DNA of 64,000 nucleotides, taken from positions 62,001 through 126,000 of the forward strand of contig JAVVQG010000008.1 of NCBI GenBank assembly GCA_036655355.1. The letters are read 5' to 3'. Every line of letters starts with the position of its first letter. The stretch's first letter is position 1. The position numbers and the translations under genes were made by a program. This DNA is from JAUNSR01 sp036655355. Lineage in GTDB: Bacteria > Bacteroidota > Bacteroidia > Bacteroidales > JAUNSR01. This document shows, in pieces, positions 35,930 through 46,291 of this stretch. The notes beneath the pieces were generated by a model, which searched no databases, was not told the DNA's origin, and worked only from the letters and a program-made list of their open reading frames with translations.

Positions 35930-38530
35930 TTATTCAAGATCTAAGATCGCACACCCTAGAATGTACTGAGTCGGATCGTAATAGAACTGTTGGTAACCTC
36001 CTGCGATTTGACGACAGCCGTAATTTGAAACCGTCATTTCGATATTCGGATTGTCCGTGATGTCAAATACACTTAGGTTCTCCGGATATTCAGCTTCCGT
36101 AACTACGCGTAGGTCATTCATCGAGATATCCAGGTATTTTACGGCAGGATGTTTGTGGAATCCTTTTGGCCATTCTCTCAGACAACGTACCTCTTTTCCG
36201 TTTTTGATATGAGACTGAGCGGCGATGAAGATCTTATTCAGATTCTGAACATACAGAATCGAGATCGGGAATTTCTCAAAGCTGTTGCGGCTCAATTCAA
36301 TCGAACTCAAATAAGGTAATGTGCGCACGTCAAACTGCCAAGGAATATTTCTCAGTTGATTTCCTGCCAGGTCTAATGCCTGAAGGGTTTCAAGATTTTC
36401 GAAAGAGCTAGGAGGCAACGAGTCGATCTCATTGTTTGCAAACTGAAGGAAATCGATCTTGGAATGCGTCTTCGAAAGTTCCGAAGGCATCAGTTTCGAT
36501 TTCTTCCCGAAATGGTTCTTGCTTAGGTTGAGGTTCTCCACGTATAACCCTTTGAATCCCTCTTTGAATGATTCGATGTGGTTGTCTGAGAAGTCGATCG
36601 TAGCGAGTTTGTATTTCGATTCAGCTCCCAGGTTTCCGCCGAAGATGTTCGGGAACACTTTGATCTGGTTATTCGTTACCGAGAAGACCTCAATGTCATC
36701 CGTATCACAGAAGTTATCATCGATATAGGTGATCTTGTTGTTGTCCATCAAAAGTTGAACCGGCGCAATCGCCTTATCCAGGTTTGGCAATTCGGAAACA
36801 TAGTTGAAGCTCATATCGATCAGAGAGATCTTCGAAGCGTAACGGAAGTTTTCAGGGAATTCGCGCAGTGCATTGTTGTTCAGGTAGATCAACTGCAACT
36901 CTTTGGCGTTTCTCAAAAATTCGTTCAATCCGCTCAGCATCTCGTCAGCAGGAATCGTTCCGTTGAAACTGAAGTTCAATGAAGCAATCGAAAGGTTGTT
37001 GAGTACTTCCGGGAATTTCTTCAGTTTCACGTTGTAGATCTCCACATCCGTCAGGTTAGTCAGCGTGGCGATTGATTTCGGCAGTTCCGTCACATAGTTG
37101 TTGGCGATGAACAACGTGTGCATTTTAGTGAGTTTACCGATCTCTTCAGGAATTGAGGTGATCTCGTTCGATGCCCATGTTCCCGTAGGTCCGGCGTATG
37201 AAGAGAGGAAGTTGAAGTTGTTAGTTTCCTTCTCTGCATTGAAGAGTTTCGAACGGTTCTTATCCCCATAGCGAAGGATTGTACGCTCTTTCGCGATCTC
37301 CATTCTTTTTTCGCGAAGGTTGACTCCGTTTTTGTAAAGTTGGTAGGTATCGATCACTTTCGGATATTCCGTACCGTTTTCAAAAATCATGTTGCGGTCT
37401 GAGTGTGTACCCAACCAAAGAACTTCAATTGCCGTAAGCTGACCCAAGGCCGCCGGAATGTCGCCTTTCGGACCGAATGAACCCAGGTCAAGCGCTTTTA
37501 CACGACCTTTTCCGTCAAGTTCAACGCCGGGCTGGTTACCCCATTCATCCACCGGACGATTTTTGAATCGCCAGTTGGCTCCCATCGGGAAGGTCTGATT
37601 GGTATAATACCAGTTCTCGCCGTCCAAAGCGGTCCAGATGTTGTAAAGAGCGATATAATCCGCGATGGAATTCATATTCGCCGGAAATGCGATGGTCAGC
37701 TTCTCACGTGCGAATTTATTAGCGGGAACTTCAATGATCTCGTTCTCCAAGTCACCGGCCAGAATCATCTCGCGGCGATCTTTTGTGAAGAGTTCGAAGT
37801 GTGTCAGTTCATATTTTCCGGAAGGCAATGAAACGGTATCCGTATGGAAGAAATTATCCCAGCGTCCCTGATACGTTTTGAAGGTAAACATCGAAGGTTT
37901 CTCCTGCGTGCCTGCTTTACGATAATACACATCTGCCACAGAGGTGTTTTTATAGTTGAAATCCTCTTCCGGCAGTTCAGTTGCAGCCGAACGTGTATTG
38001 GCATCATTCATCACCTCTTCGAAAGCAGAAAGATCTTTCTCCAGTTTCAGCGAGATTTGTCCGCGAGTCACCGCTTTGATGAAAAGCTCCACTTCGGAGA
38101 TGTGACCCTGTGTTACCTCAATGTCAATCGCTGTTTCAGGATAAACGCGCGCAAGCACGTTGGCTTGCTGGCTTTCCGGACGCACGGCTCCGTACACGAT
38201 GTAGCTGATCAGTTTGTATTCACCTGAGTGCAGCGAAAGCTTTTCTGAGGTGAGGGCGAAATTCTCTCCGCCGTTTTCTGCCGATAAAGTCAATGACTGT
38301 GAAACCGGCATATCTTTATAAAGAAGGTTTACCTCTATTTTTTTAGCGTCAGACAGGTATTCCAATTCAGCAGAACGGGTTGCCGCTCCTGCTGATTCGG
38401 GGAAAAGTCTTAGCTGAACATAACCCATACCTTCCGATGCACCTTTGAAATCATCTTCCGAACACGCCGCGGTGAAGAGAAGAGACAAAAGGATCGGGAA
38501 GAACCAGTTGATTTTTTTAATAAAGTTCAT
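35930..38530 (-). CDS. large DUF4458-like and leucine-rich repeat lipoprotein
   Basis: An 866-residue lipoprotein: signal WFFPILLSLLFTAACSED with lipobox Cys about 23, then two related beta-domains (about 35-155 and 155-290, each ending with a YKL/YEL strand such as LSLHSGEYKLISYIVYGA) of DUF4458 type. A spacer with NIWTALDGENWYYTNQTFP follows, then a long leucine-rich repeat arc (about 340-830; ELPKSIATLTNLTDVEIYN, LQALDLAGNQLRNIPWQF). The chain ends in an acidic CAILDLE. It is the largest surface component of the locus. The 81-bp gap before it is the widest inside the operon. Confidence 0.8.
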   Translation of the reverse strand: MNFIKKINWFFPILLSLLFTAACSEDDFKGASEGMGYVQLRLFPESAGAATRSAELEYLSDAKKIEVNLLYKDMPVSQSLTLSAENGGENFALTSEKLSLHSGEYKLISYIVYGAVRPESQQANVLARVYPETAIDIEVTQGHISEVELFIKAVTRGQISLKLEKDLSAFEEVMNDANTRSAATELPEEDFNYKNTSVADVYYRKAGTQEKPSMFTFKTYQGRWDNFFHTDTVSLPSGKYELTHFELFTKDRREMILAGDLENEIIEVPANKFAREKLTIAFPANMNSIADYIALYNIWTALDGENWYYTNQTFPMGANWRFKNRPVDEWGNQPGVELDGKGRVKALDLGSFGPKGDIPAALGQLTAIEVLWLGTHSDRNMIFENGTEYPKVIDTYQLYKNGVNLREKRMEIAKERTILRYGDKNRSKLFNAEKETNNFNFLSSYAGPTGTWASNEITSIPEEIGKLTKMHTLFIANNYVTELPKSIATLTNLTDVEIYNVKLKKFPEVLNNLSIASLNFSFNGTIPADEMLSGLNEFLRNAKELQLIYLNNNALREFPENFRYASKISLIDMSFNYVSELPNLDKAIAPVQLLMDNNKITYIDDNFCDTDDIEVFSVTNNQIKVFPNIFGGNLGAESKYKLATIDFSDNHIESFKEGFKGLYVENLNLSKNHFGKKSKLMPSELSKTHSKIDFLQFANNEIDSLPPSSFENLETLQALDLAGNQLRNIPWQFDVRTLPYLSSIELSRNSFEKFPISILYVQNLNKIFIAAQSHIKNGKEVRCLREWPKGFHKHPAVKYLDISMNDLRVVTEAEYPENLSVFDITDNPNIEMTVSNYGCRQIAGGYQQFYYDPTQYILGCAILDLE

Positions 38531-38611
38531 ATGTTCATTGTTAATCTCAGAAGAGGCGTTTCCGGGAAGGTGATTCCCGGAACTGCGACTTCCTGTTTAA
38601 TTTATTTTCCT

Positions 38612-40468
38612 TTATTTAGCTGCTTGTTTCAGGATGAATTTCACAAGCAGATAACCTTTCTCATCGTTATCATTCAAGAAGGTGATGAATCCGTATTCCT
38701 CACTTCGCGGTTTACCCGTGGTGTTCGGTTTGATCGTGAACGTAATCGAACTAGTACCCTCTTCTTCGTTGTACCCGAAATCGGTATCTTTGATGATCGG
38801 GTCGTTCTCCATCCAAGGATCTCCGTAAGCACCTTCCGGTGTTTCTTTGATATTGGTGTAAATGGAGAATCCTTTCGGTGCGCTGTAAGTGAAGTTGATC
38901 GTGAAGTTTCCTCCAGCCGGATCCACATCGATTTCCGCTCCGTTGGCGATGTCAGGCGATTCAAATCCTAAAGTAGGAGTAAGTCCTTTCTGTCCGATGA
39001 TCTGGAACGAGTTCATATACTCCATTTTCAGCATCTCTCCGTCGAACAGGTCATCCACGCTCATCTCTTCGCTGGTGCGGGGAACAACGAACATGGCGAA
39101 ATATCTGTTTTCGTAAGGATCCATTCCCATGAATTCCTCCTCATCCGAACGCGGTCTAACCCAAACTTCCATCATTTTGCGGTCAATCAGTGATTTCGCC
39201 TGGTAAGCGGGTTCCTCAACGTTTGCCCAGAAGATCTCCTTGTTGGCTGGCCAGAATCCCGGAGCTTCCACACAGAAGAACGCCAACGGCCATTTTGCCG
39301 TATTCCATCCTTCGATTTTCTTTCCGCTTTTCACCTCGAACAACTGACTCATTTTCGCTCCCGGAATCTGTTCGCCGGTGTTCATATCCCATTCGGCGGC
39401 AGAGAAAAGGAAACCGTCGTTATCGTCCATTCCGTTACCTTTGAACGGCATGCGGTCAAACCATACGTAATCAGTGCCCAACCCTTCATAGATAAGTTTC
39501 ACCGATTGGTTCGCCTGACCGAATTTGATATCGATAAATTCAACCAATGCTTCAAGCATCTCTGTATCGGCATAAGCGTCATTGAAACGGAACATAAGGA
39601 TGTTTTCTGTCTCGAAGAAGTTGACCGGTTTTTGTTTATCCCCGGAAAACTCGATGCTTTCCACAAACGCAGGCCACTCCGAGCGATCCGAAATGCTCCA
39701 TTCGATGTTTGATTTAACTTCCAGACGCGCCATGAAGATCTCTTCTACATTCTCGAAGAAGTAAAGTTCATTGTTATACGCATTGAACGAGATGCGCGGG
39801 GTGAATCCCGGATATTCAACCTTTAAAGATGCGGTTTTACCTGCATTCGTAAGGTCTTTGAAATTCACTTCAACTGTTTGTTCCTCCGGACGGATGCGTT
39901 TTGTATCTACATCGAAAGCAAGCGTGGTGGTGGTGATGTTATTCTGAGTAACGCTTTTCACAACCTCATAGCGTAGCCAATCATTCGCGATTTCAGGAAC
40001 CCATTTGTAGTTACTGATTACTTCGATCGTATCAGCTAATCCGAATTCGTTTCTTTTCAGTTCAGCCACCTCTTTGTTGAATGACAGGTCGGCCTGTGCG
40101 GCTCCCTGCGTGATTCTAACGGTATCACTATAAGAGGAGAGAAGGTCTTTCACCACTACATAGCCGCTTCTTGATGTGAAATCGAGATTTTCTTCAATAT
40201 CGATCTGTATGCAAGCGCTGTCTGCTACGCTGTTTCCCGGAGTCACTTTGATCCATCCTGCATTACTGAACGAGCGCCATTCACCTTGTGAAACGAATTT
40301 CACTTCGTGAGAGAGCGATTCATTGTAAAGAGAAACGATACTGTTCTTATCCAGTTTTATTTTTTCGTAAACCGTCGGCTCATCCTCATTGTTGCAACCG
40401 GCAAAAGTGCACAGGGCACCGGCGATCATTGCAAAATAGATCGGTTTTATAGTATGCTTCATGTTCAT
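38612..40468 (-). CDS. multi-BACON lipoprotein
   Basis: A 618-residue lipoprotein (FAMIAGALCTFAGC). At least three consecutive BACON-like sandwiches are visible: about 33-120 (VKFVSQGEWRSFSNAGWIKV), about 122-215 (IEVISNYKWVPEIANDWLRY) and about 220-330 (LEVKSNIEWSISDRSEWPAF). A C-terminal region of 280 residues (YVWFDRMPFKGNGMDDNDGF onward) is of unknown fold and ends in another sandwich-like domain. There is no catalytic motif. It starts 6 bp after the upstream DUF4843-like gene, which implies tight co-expression with SusC/D. Likely a surface ligand-binding or spacer protein. Confidence 0.75.
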   Translation of the reverse strand: MNMKHTIKPIYFAMIAGALCTFAGCNNEDEPTVYEKIKLDKNSIVSLYNESLSHEVKFVSQGEWRSFSNAGWIKVTPGNSVADSACIQIDIEENLDFTSRSGYVVVKDLLSSYSDTVRITQGAAQADLSFNKEVAELKRNEFGLADTIEVISNYKWVPEIANDWLRYEVVKSVTQNNITTTTLAFDVDTKRIRPEEQTVEVNFKDLTNAGKTASLKVEYPGFTPRISFNAYNNELYFFENVEEIFMARLEVKSNIEWSISDRSEWPAFVESIEFSGDKQKPVNFFETENILMFRFNDAYADTEMLEALVEFIDIKFGQANQSVKLIYEGLGTDYVWFDRMPFKGNGMDDNDGFLFSAAEWDMNTGEQIPGAKMSQLFEVKSGKKIEGWNTAKWPLAFFCVEAPGFWPANKEIFWANVEEPAYQAKSLIDRKMMEVWVRPRSDEEEFMGMDPYENRYFAMFVVPRTSEEMSVDDLFDGEMLKMEYMNSFQIIGQKGLTPTLGFESPDIANGAEIDVDPAGGNFTINFTYSAPKGFSIYTNIKETPEGAYGDPWMENDPIIKDTDFGYNEEEGTSSITFTIKPNTTGKPRSEEYGFITFLNDNDEKGYLLVKFILKQAAK

Positions 40469-40474
40469 TTATTA

Positions 40475-41377
40475 TTAATTCGTGAATCCGGAAGCCGCTT
40501 TTAGCAGAAAAGGCGAGGCTCCGTTCGCTTCATTCTTCGCTTCATCTTCAGTGATGCAATGCATGATGTACTGATGTACACCGAAACTACCCATCTGAGG
40601 TACGTACATCTCCAGATAAAGTACGAAGAAGTTTTCCGGGATGATGAAGTAAGACTCGTAAGAATCTACCGTCCGTGCCCACACTTCGCCGTAACTTGCA
40701 TCGCGGAAAGCCGGTTGTTCAATTACTTTTACAGAAGGGTAAAGCGGTTCGGAATTGTCGAATTCCATCCGCAGCGGCATCATGTTATCGAACATGCCGT
40801 TCACCACGATCATCTCGTTGTTCACTTTCCGTGCAGTACGAAGGTAGGTTTCTCTTTTGTCGCTGAACGGGAATGTTGCGAACATGCGGATGTTTCCTCC
40901 CGGTCTTAAGAACTCGTCCATATTCAGATCGAATACCTTCATAAATTCCACCGAAGTTTCATTTCCGTATGCCGGTAAAGAGAGGTTTTCCGGAATCACC
41001 AAACGCAAACGCGCTTTGAGGTCATCGCGGAAGATCACATTGTTAAAGTTCGCTTTCAGCTTAACATTCGCCGTAATCTCTCCTGCTTTGATGGTGATGT
41101 TATTGGATCCTTCAGCAAAATCGAAATGAAAACCGCGTATGGCCGTTGATTTTTCAGTAACAACCTCCACCGCATAATTACGATCGTAATCGCAAACCAC
41201 CGATGAGGATACCGTTACATTGAAAACCGTATCTTTTTCATATACCGGAATGAGGTAAGAAGAGTCTGCAAACATCACGAACTCCTGCCCCTGATAAGTA
41301 ACCTCTTCGGCTTCACAACCCACCCAGAGGGCAACGGCTAATGGAAGCATCAATAAGTTTCTAAGATATTTCTTCAT
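40475..41377 (-). CDS. DUF4843/DUF4984-like surface lipoprotein
   Basis: A 300-residue lipoprotein (LMLPLAVALWVGCEAEE, Cys about 21). The opening YQGQEFVMFADSSYLIPVYE and the Calx-beta-like strands (AIRGFHFDFAEGSNNITIKA) are the pattern of DUF4843/DUF4984 proteins that follow SusD in many Bacteroidetes loci. Downstream half: MRMFATFPF-type strands and AWARTVDSYE-like region, no catalytic motif. It lies 20 bp after susD. The role is probably an accessory surface ligand-binding protein. Confidence 0.7.
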   Translation of the reverse strand: MKKYLRNLLMLPLAVALWVGCEAEEVTYQGQEFVMFADSSYLIPVYEKDTVFNVTVSSSVVCDYDRNYAVEVVTEKSTAIRGFHFDFAEGSNNITIKAGEITANVKLKANFNNVIFRDDLKARLRLVIPENLSLPAYGNETSVEFMKVFDLNMDEFLRPGGNIRMFATFPFSDKRETYLRTARKVNNEMIVVNGMFDNMMPLRMEFDNSEPLYPSVKVIEQPAFRDASYGEVWARTVDSYESYFIIPENFFVLYLEMYVPQMGSFGVHQYIMHCITEDEAKNEANGASPFLLKAASGFTN

Positions 41378-41397
41378 TTGTGTAGCTTTTAATCTTT

Positions 41398-42930
41398 TTA
41401 GTTGTTGCTCGCGTTACCTTTAATCACCCCGTTGCTGGCTTCAATCTCATGTTTAGGGATAGGCCAGGTGGTCAGGTTGTAAAGTTTTTCTCCCGCTTTC
41501 ACTTCCAACTCGTTGTTCTTCGCTCCGTTCATCGTGTAAAGCTGTTTCTCACGTTTTACATTCAAACCGAAACGTTTGATATCCGACAGTCTGAAACCTT
41601 CCATGTACAATTCGCGGACACGCTCTTCCTGAATCTCTTTCAATAGATTTTCAGCACTCGCTGAAGCGCTTCCGTATCCGGTGATACGTTTCTTGCGTAA
41701 CGTAGTGAGGTCCTTGTTCGCCAGGTCGTATTTTCCGGTGAAGTAGTATGCTTCAGCACGAATCAGATACTGTTCTGACAAACGGAAAACTTTCGGCATG
41801 TTGGTGTATAGGCGTGAGCTTCCTCCATCGATCGTTGGATTTCCGGTGTATTTGACGATCAATGTCTGTGGAGATCCGTCTGCAGTGGTGGCATTTCCGA
41901 AGAAAGCCCCGTAGCGCATGTCGTTATCGGTATAAAGTGCCATTACCGGGTTGGGGGCAACAAAATCGGGACTATACGTACTTCCGTTGAACCCTAGGAA
42001 TATTTTACCCAAGGCGCCGCCGCGGTCGTTCGTTGTCATTGCGATTTTCCAGATGATTTCATCCCCTTCGTCATATTTCCACATGTATTCATACGGAGAG
42101 TATTGACGCCCGCTTGCATCCTGGTAATATTTATAGGTGGCATCGTCTAACGCATACGTACCGCTGTTGATCACTTTCGATGCCGCTTCAATCGCTTTCT
42201 CGTAGTTCTTCATATACAGGTAAACGCGTGCTTTAAGCGAGTGTACGGCTCCGGGACTGAAATAAGGACTGTCTGCCGAAGCGCGTTCCGCCGGAATCAG
42301 TTTTTCCGCCATCTCCAGGTCACTCAATACCTGTGCGTACGATTCTCTCAAGGTTGAGCGTTTCACGATCGGCTCATCGTCTTGATAAGTGAGCGCGATA
42401 GAAACCCCCATGTCTTCTTTATCTGCGATCGATTCATCGTAAGCTTCGCAGAAAGTGCGGATCAAATCGGCGTAAGCCAGTGCACGTGCGAAATAGACGT
42501 CGCCCAATCGCTTGTCAAACGATTTCTTCTCAGCATCCGTTGTCAATGTTGCTTCCACCTGGTGTTTGTAATCCATAAAGAAGTTGCAACGGGCGATCAC
42601 CGAATACAATCCGCCATAAACCGATTGGATCTCTCCGTTTGTAGGTTTCATCTCCCAACGATAAGCGTCGGCAAAGATTCCCGAATAGGTGTTTGCTGCC
42701 AGTGCAAGGTCTGACTGAATATCTGGAATCTGAGTCAGGTAACCGCTATACAGCGCGCCTGATTTGTATGCGCTGTAGATACCGATCACCACAGAACTTG
42801 CATCTTCCAGTGTTTGCATCGCCTCATTTTCCGGAATGGCATTGTTTGGTACTTCATCCAAGAAGCCACTGCATGAGCAGGTACCGGAAAGCAACAGAAG
42901 CAATGAATATCTTTTGATTTTCTTGATCAT
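41398..42930 (-). CDS. RagB/SusD-family nutrient-binding lipoprotein
   Basis: A 510-residue surface lipoprotein that caps the SusC barrel and captures the ligand. Signal LLLLLSGTCSCSGFLDEVPN, N-terminal TPR-like helices (EDASSVVIGIYSAYKS), the central YPYEYMWKYDEGDEIIW-type loop, and the C-terminal RLSEQYLIRAEAYYFTGKYD, EERVRELYMEGFRLSDIKRF typical of the RagB/SusD C-domain. It starts 20 bp after susC, in the usual order. The ligand class cannot be read from the sequence. Confidence 0.93.
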   Translation of the reverse strand: MIKKIKRYSLLLLLSGTCSCSGFLDEVPNNAIPENEAMQTLEDASSVVIGIYSAYKSGALYSGYLTQIPDIQSDLALAANTYSGIFADAYRWEMKPTNGEIQSVYGGLYSVIARCNFFMDYKHQVEATLTTDAEKKSFDKRLGDVYFARALAYADLIRTFCEAYDESIADKEDMGVSIALTYQDDEPIVKRSTLRESYAQVLSDLEMAEKLIPAERASADSPYFSPGAVHSLKARVYLYMKNYEKAIEAASKVINSGTYALDDATYKYYQDASGRQYSPYEYMWKYDEGDEIIWKIAMTTNDRGGALGKIFLGFNGSTYSPDFVAPNPVMALYTDNDMRYGAFFGNATTADGSPQTLIVKYTGNPTIDGGSSRLYTNMPKVFRLSEQYLIRAEAYYFTGKYDLANKDLTTLRKKRITGYGSASASAENLLKEIQEERVRELYMEGFRLSDIKRFGLNVKREKQLYTMNGAKNNELEVKAGEKLYNLTTWPIPKHEIEASNGVIKGNASNN

Positions 42931-42950
42931 TGTATTTCTAGTTTAAATCA

Positions 42951-45896
42951 TTAAAGTCCGATTTCCAACCCGATAGAGAATTGGCGAGACATTGGGTATT
43001 GTGCCTGGTATACATTCGCACTCGACTCAGGGTCCATGCCCTGGAATTTTGTGAACGTAAGCAGGTTCTGAGCTTGCGCGTATACACGTACACGTTCAAT
43101 GATTCTCAGTTTCTGAAGAAGTGCTTTGTTAAATGAGTAAGATAACTGCAGGTTTTTCAGACGAAGAAACGATGCGTCTTCCAACAGACGGGTATCGAAC
43201 TCAGTCGCTACTCCGTGACGTGGGATAGAAACGATATCTCCCGGGTTTTTCCAACGATCGTACAATAGTTTGTTAGACTGGTTGTAAACGGCGAATGTTC
43301 CGTTACTTTCATCAAAGAAGCGGTCGTTGTTGATCATCCAGCGATCTCCCACCCAGCTGAACTGCGTTGTCAGTGAAAGGCCTTTCCAAGACAATGAGGT
43401 TCCGAAACCTCCCTGCCAAGGTGCCATATAGCTCTTTCCGACCAATACCTTGTCATTTTCATTGAACTCTGTGGTTACATTTCCCTCTTTATCATACCAA
43501 AGCGCATCCCCGTTCGCCGGGTTAACGCCTGCAAAGCGGTTCATATATAGTTCGCCGTACGAGTGTCCCACTTTCAAGAACAGGTTGGTGTTGGCAAGTT
43601 CGTATTCGTCGCGTCCGTTATACAGCTCCGTAATCTTATTCTTGTTATAAGAAGCATTGGCCGAGATGTTCCATTTGAAATCACGCGTAGCGATCACGTC
43701 TACATTCAGATCCAACTCCACACCCCTGTTGTACATCCCCCCGATGTTGTCCCAGCGCGAGCTGTATCCGCCAACCATCGAAACGGGAACAGCCATGAGC
43801 ATGTCTGTCGTTTTTTTATTGTAAAGCTCAACCGATGCGTTCACACGGTTCCAGAATCCCATGCGGATTGCGAAATTGGCAGTAAGGAGTTTCTCCCAAG
43901 TCAGGTTTTCATTCCCTTTCGATGTTGGGGCCAAGCCCGGCATTTTATCGCCCTCTTCGCCATACTGGGGACCGCCGCCTACCAGGGCAAGGTGGTCGTA
44001 AGCCGGTATCGAAGAGTTACCCGAAGTACCGATAGACGCCTGTACCTGTGCATTTGTCAGCCAAGTGATGTCTGAAAGGAAATCTTCCGAAATGGCATTC
44101 CACATGAATCCGAGTGACCAGAAGTTTGCCCAGCGTGAATTCTTCCCGAATCGAGAAGAGGCATCGCGACGAACCGAGAAGTCCGCATAATATTTACCAT
44201 CGAAGTTGTATTCACCGCGAGCGAAGAACGAAAGGTATGTAGCAGCCATATAGCTGTCGCTCGGATTGTCTGCGCGAGTACCCGATGATAAGGTAAGGAT
44301 CTTATCGTTGTTCTGTCCGCGACTCATCACCATGAAACCTTCACTTTCGTTACGCACCGCTTCCTGTCCCAACATCACATTGAAATGGTTCTTCTCTTTC
44401 AAGTCGAAAAGATAAGAAGCCGTGTTGGTCCACGTCAGGTTGGTATAGCGAGAGAATGAACGCCCTACGGATCCTTCACCCATGTTCGGTAGGTAAGAGG
44501 GGTTCGAATAGGTGTTGGCACGTTGGTCAAGGAAGTCGATACCTCCAACCGAACGGATTACCAGGTTCTTGATTGGTGAGATCTCACCGTATACAGAAGC
44601 CAATACCTTCCATTTGTTGTTGTCGGATGGATTGTTTTCAAGCCATTCCAGTGGATTTACATTCGTACCCATCCATGAACCGTCTGAAATAGAGGTTAAT
44701 GAGCCGTTTTCTTTGAAAGGATTCCAATAAGGAAGCATCAAACGCGAAGCTGAGATTGGAGTTACCGTTGTATAGGCACCGTCTGCAGCTTCTTCAATGT
44801 CTTCATAAGCGAAAGAGGAGTTCGTTCCCACTTTCAGCCATTCGTTTACTTTTGCTTCCAGGTTCGCACGCATGGTGTAACGGGTGAAGCTCGACCCCAA
44901 TGCGATACCTTCCTGATTGTAAAGGTTTCCGGAAACATAATAGTTGAAATTCTGACTTGCTCCGCTGGTCTGCAACTCAACATTAGAAAAAGGAGCGGCA
45001 TCGTTGTAAACCACATCTTTCCAGTTGACGTCTGTGCGTTCAAGATAATCGCGGTCGTATTCACCCGGAATGCGTAGGCCGATCTCCTCTTCGTAAGTGA
45101 GACGTTCGGACGTATTCATCTGTGTCCACTTACCGAAAGCCAACTTGGAGATACCGTATTGGGCACGTGCAATAACGGCACCACGGTCTCCCATCTTACC
45201 TCTTTTTGTAGTGATCACCACCACACCGTTTGCTGCTCGAGCACCATAGATCGAAGTGGATGAGGCATCTTTAAGGACCGATACACTTTCGATATCGCTC
45301 GGATTAATAGCTGAGAAATCGTCTGCCGAGATGGCGATACCGTCCATGATGAACAAAGGTGAAACACCGGCGTTGATTGAGTTGACACCGCGGATCTGGA
45401 AACTTGCCGCAGCACTCGGCTCTCCCGAATTCGCCATGATTTGCAAACCGGGTGTTTGTCCCTGCAATGCCTGGTCGAAGCTCGCAGTGGGAACCGATTC
45501 CAATTTATCCCCTTTTACAACGGAAACTGAACCGGCAATCGTTCCTTTTTTTCTCACCCCATAGGCTACCACTACCACTTCATCTACCATATGGGCATCA
45601 CTTTCCAGCAAAACTTTTACTACGTTGTTTGAAGCAGTTACTTCTTTTTCAACGGTTTTATACCCGATGTACGAGATTTGCAATGTAGCTTTCGATCCTT
45701 CAATTTCGAGGGCGAAATCCCCGTCGAAGCCGGTCGTCACTCCATTCGTTGTGCCTTTTTGCACTACTGAAGCTCCAATTAAGGGCTCTTTGTCTTCGCC
45801 GCTGATGATCACACCAGTAACACGAAAACCTTGAGCCAGCATTGATTGGATACTCAATACGGCAACAGACACAAGCAAGAGAATCAGTTTTCTCAT
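42951..45896 (-). CDS. SusC/RagA-family TonB-dependent transporter
   Basis: A 981-residue outer-membrane transporter. Signal peptide (LILLLVSVAVLSIQSMLAQ), carboxypeptidase-regulatory-like domain (about 25-110; GEDKEPLIGASVVQKGTTNG), plug domain with the SusC signature (KLESVPTASFDQALQGQTPG, SFQIRGVNSINAGVSPLFIM, DGIA; SVLKDASSTSIYGARAANGV) and a 22-strand barrel ending MSRQFSIGLEIGL. No N-terminal secretin/anti-sigma (STN) domain is present, so it is not obviously a sigma/anti-sigma signalling receptor. It is the first gene of a seven-gene operon with SusD and LRR/BACON lipoproteins. Confidence 0.95.
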   Translation of the reverse strand: MRKLILLLVSVAVLSIQSMLAQGFRVTGVIISGEDKEPLIGASVVQKGTTNGVTTGFDGDFALEIEGSKATLQISYIGYKTVEKEVTASNNVVKVLLESDAHMVDEVVVVAYGVRKKGTIAGSVSVVKGDKLESVPTASFDQALQGQTPGLQIMANSGEPSAAASFQIRGVNSINAGVSPLFIMDGIAISADDFSAINPSDIESVSVLKDASSTSIYGARAANGVVVITTKRGKMGDRGAVIARAQYGISKLAFGKWTQMNTSERLTYEEEIGLRIPGEYDRDYLERTDVNWKDVVYNDAAPFSNVELQTSGASQNFNYYVSGNLYNQEGIALGSSFTRYTMRANLEAKVNEWLKVGTNSSFAYEDIEEAADGAYTTVTPISASRLMLPYWNPFKENGSLTSISDGSWMGTNVNPLEWLENNPSDNNKWKVLASVYGEISPIKNLVIRSVGGIDFLDQRANTYSNPSYLPNMGEGSVGRSFSRYTNLTWTNTASYLFDLKEKNHFNVMLGQEAVRNESEGFMVMSRGQNNDKILTLSSGTRADNPSDSYMAATYLSFFARGEYNFDGKYYADFSVRRDASSRFGKNSRWANFWSLGFMWNAISEDFLSDITWLTNAQVQASIGTSGNSSIPAYDHLALVGGGPQYGEEGDKMPGLAPTSKGNENLTWEKLLTANFAIRMGFWNRVNASVELYNKKTTDMLMAVPVSMVGGYSSRWDNIGGMYNRGVELDLNVDVIATRDFKWNISANASYNKNKITELYNGRDEYELANTNLFLKVGHSYGELYMNRFAGVNPANGDALWYDKEGNVTTEFNENDKVLVGKSYMAPWQGGFGTSLSWKGLSLTTQFSWVGDRWMINNDRFFDESNGTFAVYNQSNKLLYDRWKNPGDIVSIPRHGVATEFDTRLLEDASFLRLKNLQLSYSFNKALLQKLRIIERVRVYAQAQNLLTFTKFQGMDPESSANVYQAQYPMSRQFSIGLEIGL

Positions 45897-46138
45897 TTCT
45901 TCTTGTGTTTAGATTTGTATTTAAAATAATTGTTTCCTTGATATACGTAACTAAAAGATACATACGGGCTCGGGTCCATGCAGACGCAGGACCGGTCGAT
46001 AAGTGGGACTTCTTCTTCTTAAAAAGCGTTCCGTGTGGGGGTTGCAAACAAGGAAGAGTCTGAATTCTTTTGGTTTAGTAAATAATAATAACGTGATGCA
46101 CTTTATGCACTTTCCAACTTTGGTTTAGTTTTCGTATA

Positions 46139-46146
46139 CAAAAATA
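46139..46146 (-). promoter_or_regulatory. -7-like element for the Sus-type operon
   Basis: The minus strand reads TATTTTTG (TAnnTTTG), 243 bp before the susC start, which implies a long 5' leader. Just downstream of it in the leader is a direct repeat ATGCACTTTATGCACTTT (46097-46114), a possible binding site. The remaining leader shows no recognised riboswitch. Confidence 0.35.
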
Positions 46147-46233
46147 TTAAAAAAAAAGCCTAGATATGTTTTTGGGTGGAGAAAAATGAAGTTATTTCAA
46201 TAAAAAGGTATTTTTTATGGCATTTGCTTACAA

Positions 46234-46271
46234 AAAAGGGAGATAGACTTGTATTAAGTCATCTCCCTTTT
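46234..46271 (-). terminator. terminator of glyA
   Basis: AAAAGGGAGAT (46234-46244) pairs with ATCTCCCTTTT (46261-46271), and GACTT/AAGTC extends the stem inside. It is 20 bp past the glyA stop. Confidence 0.8.
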
Positions 46272-46291
46272 CAATATTTATGCAATAATTA

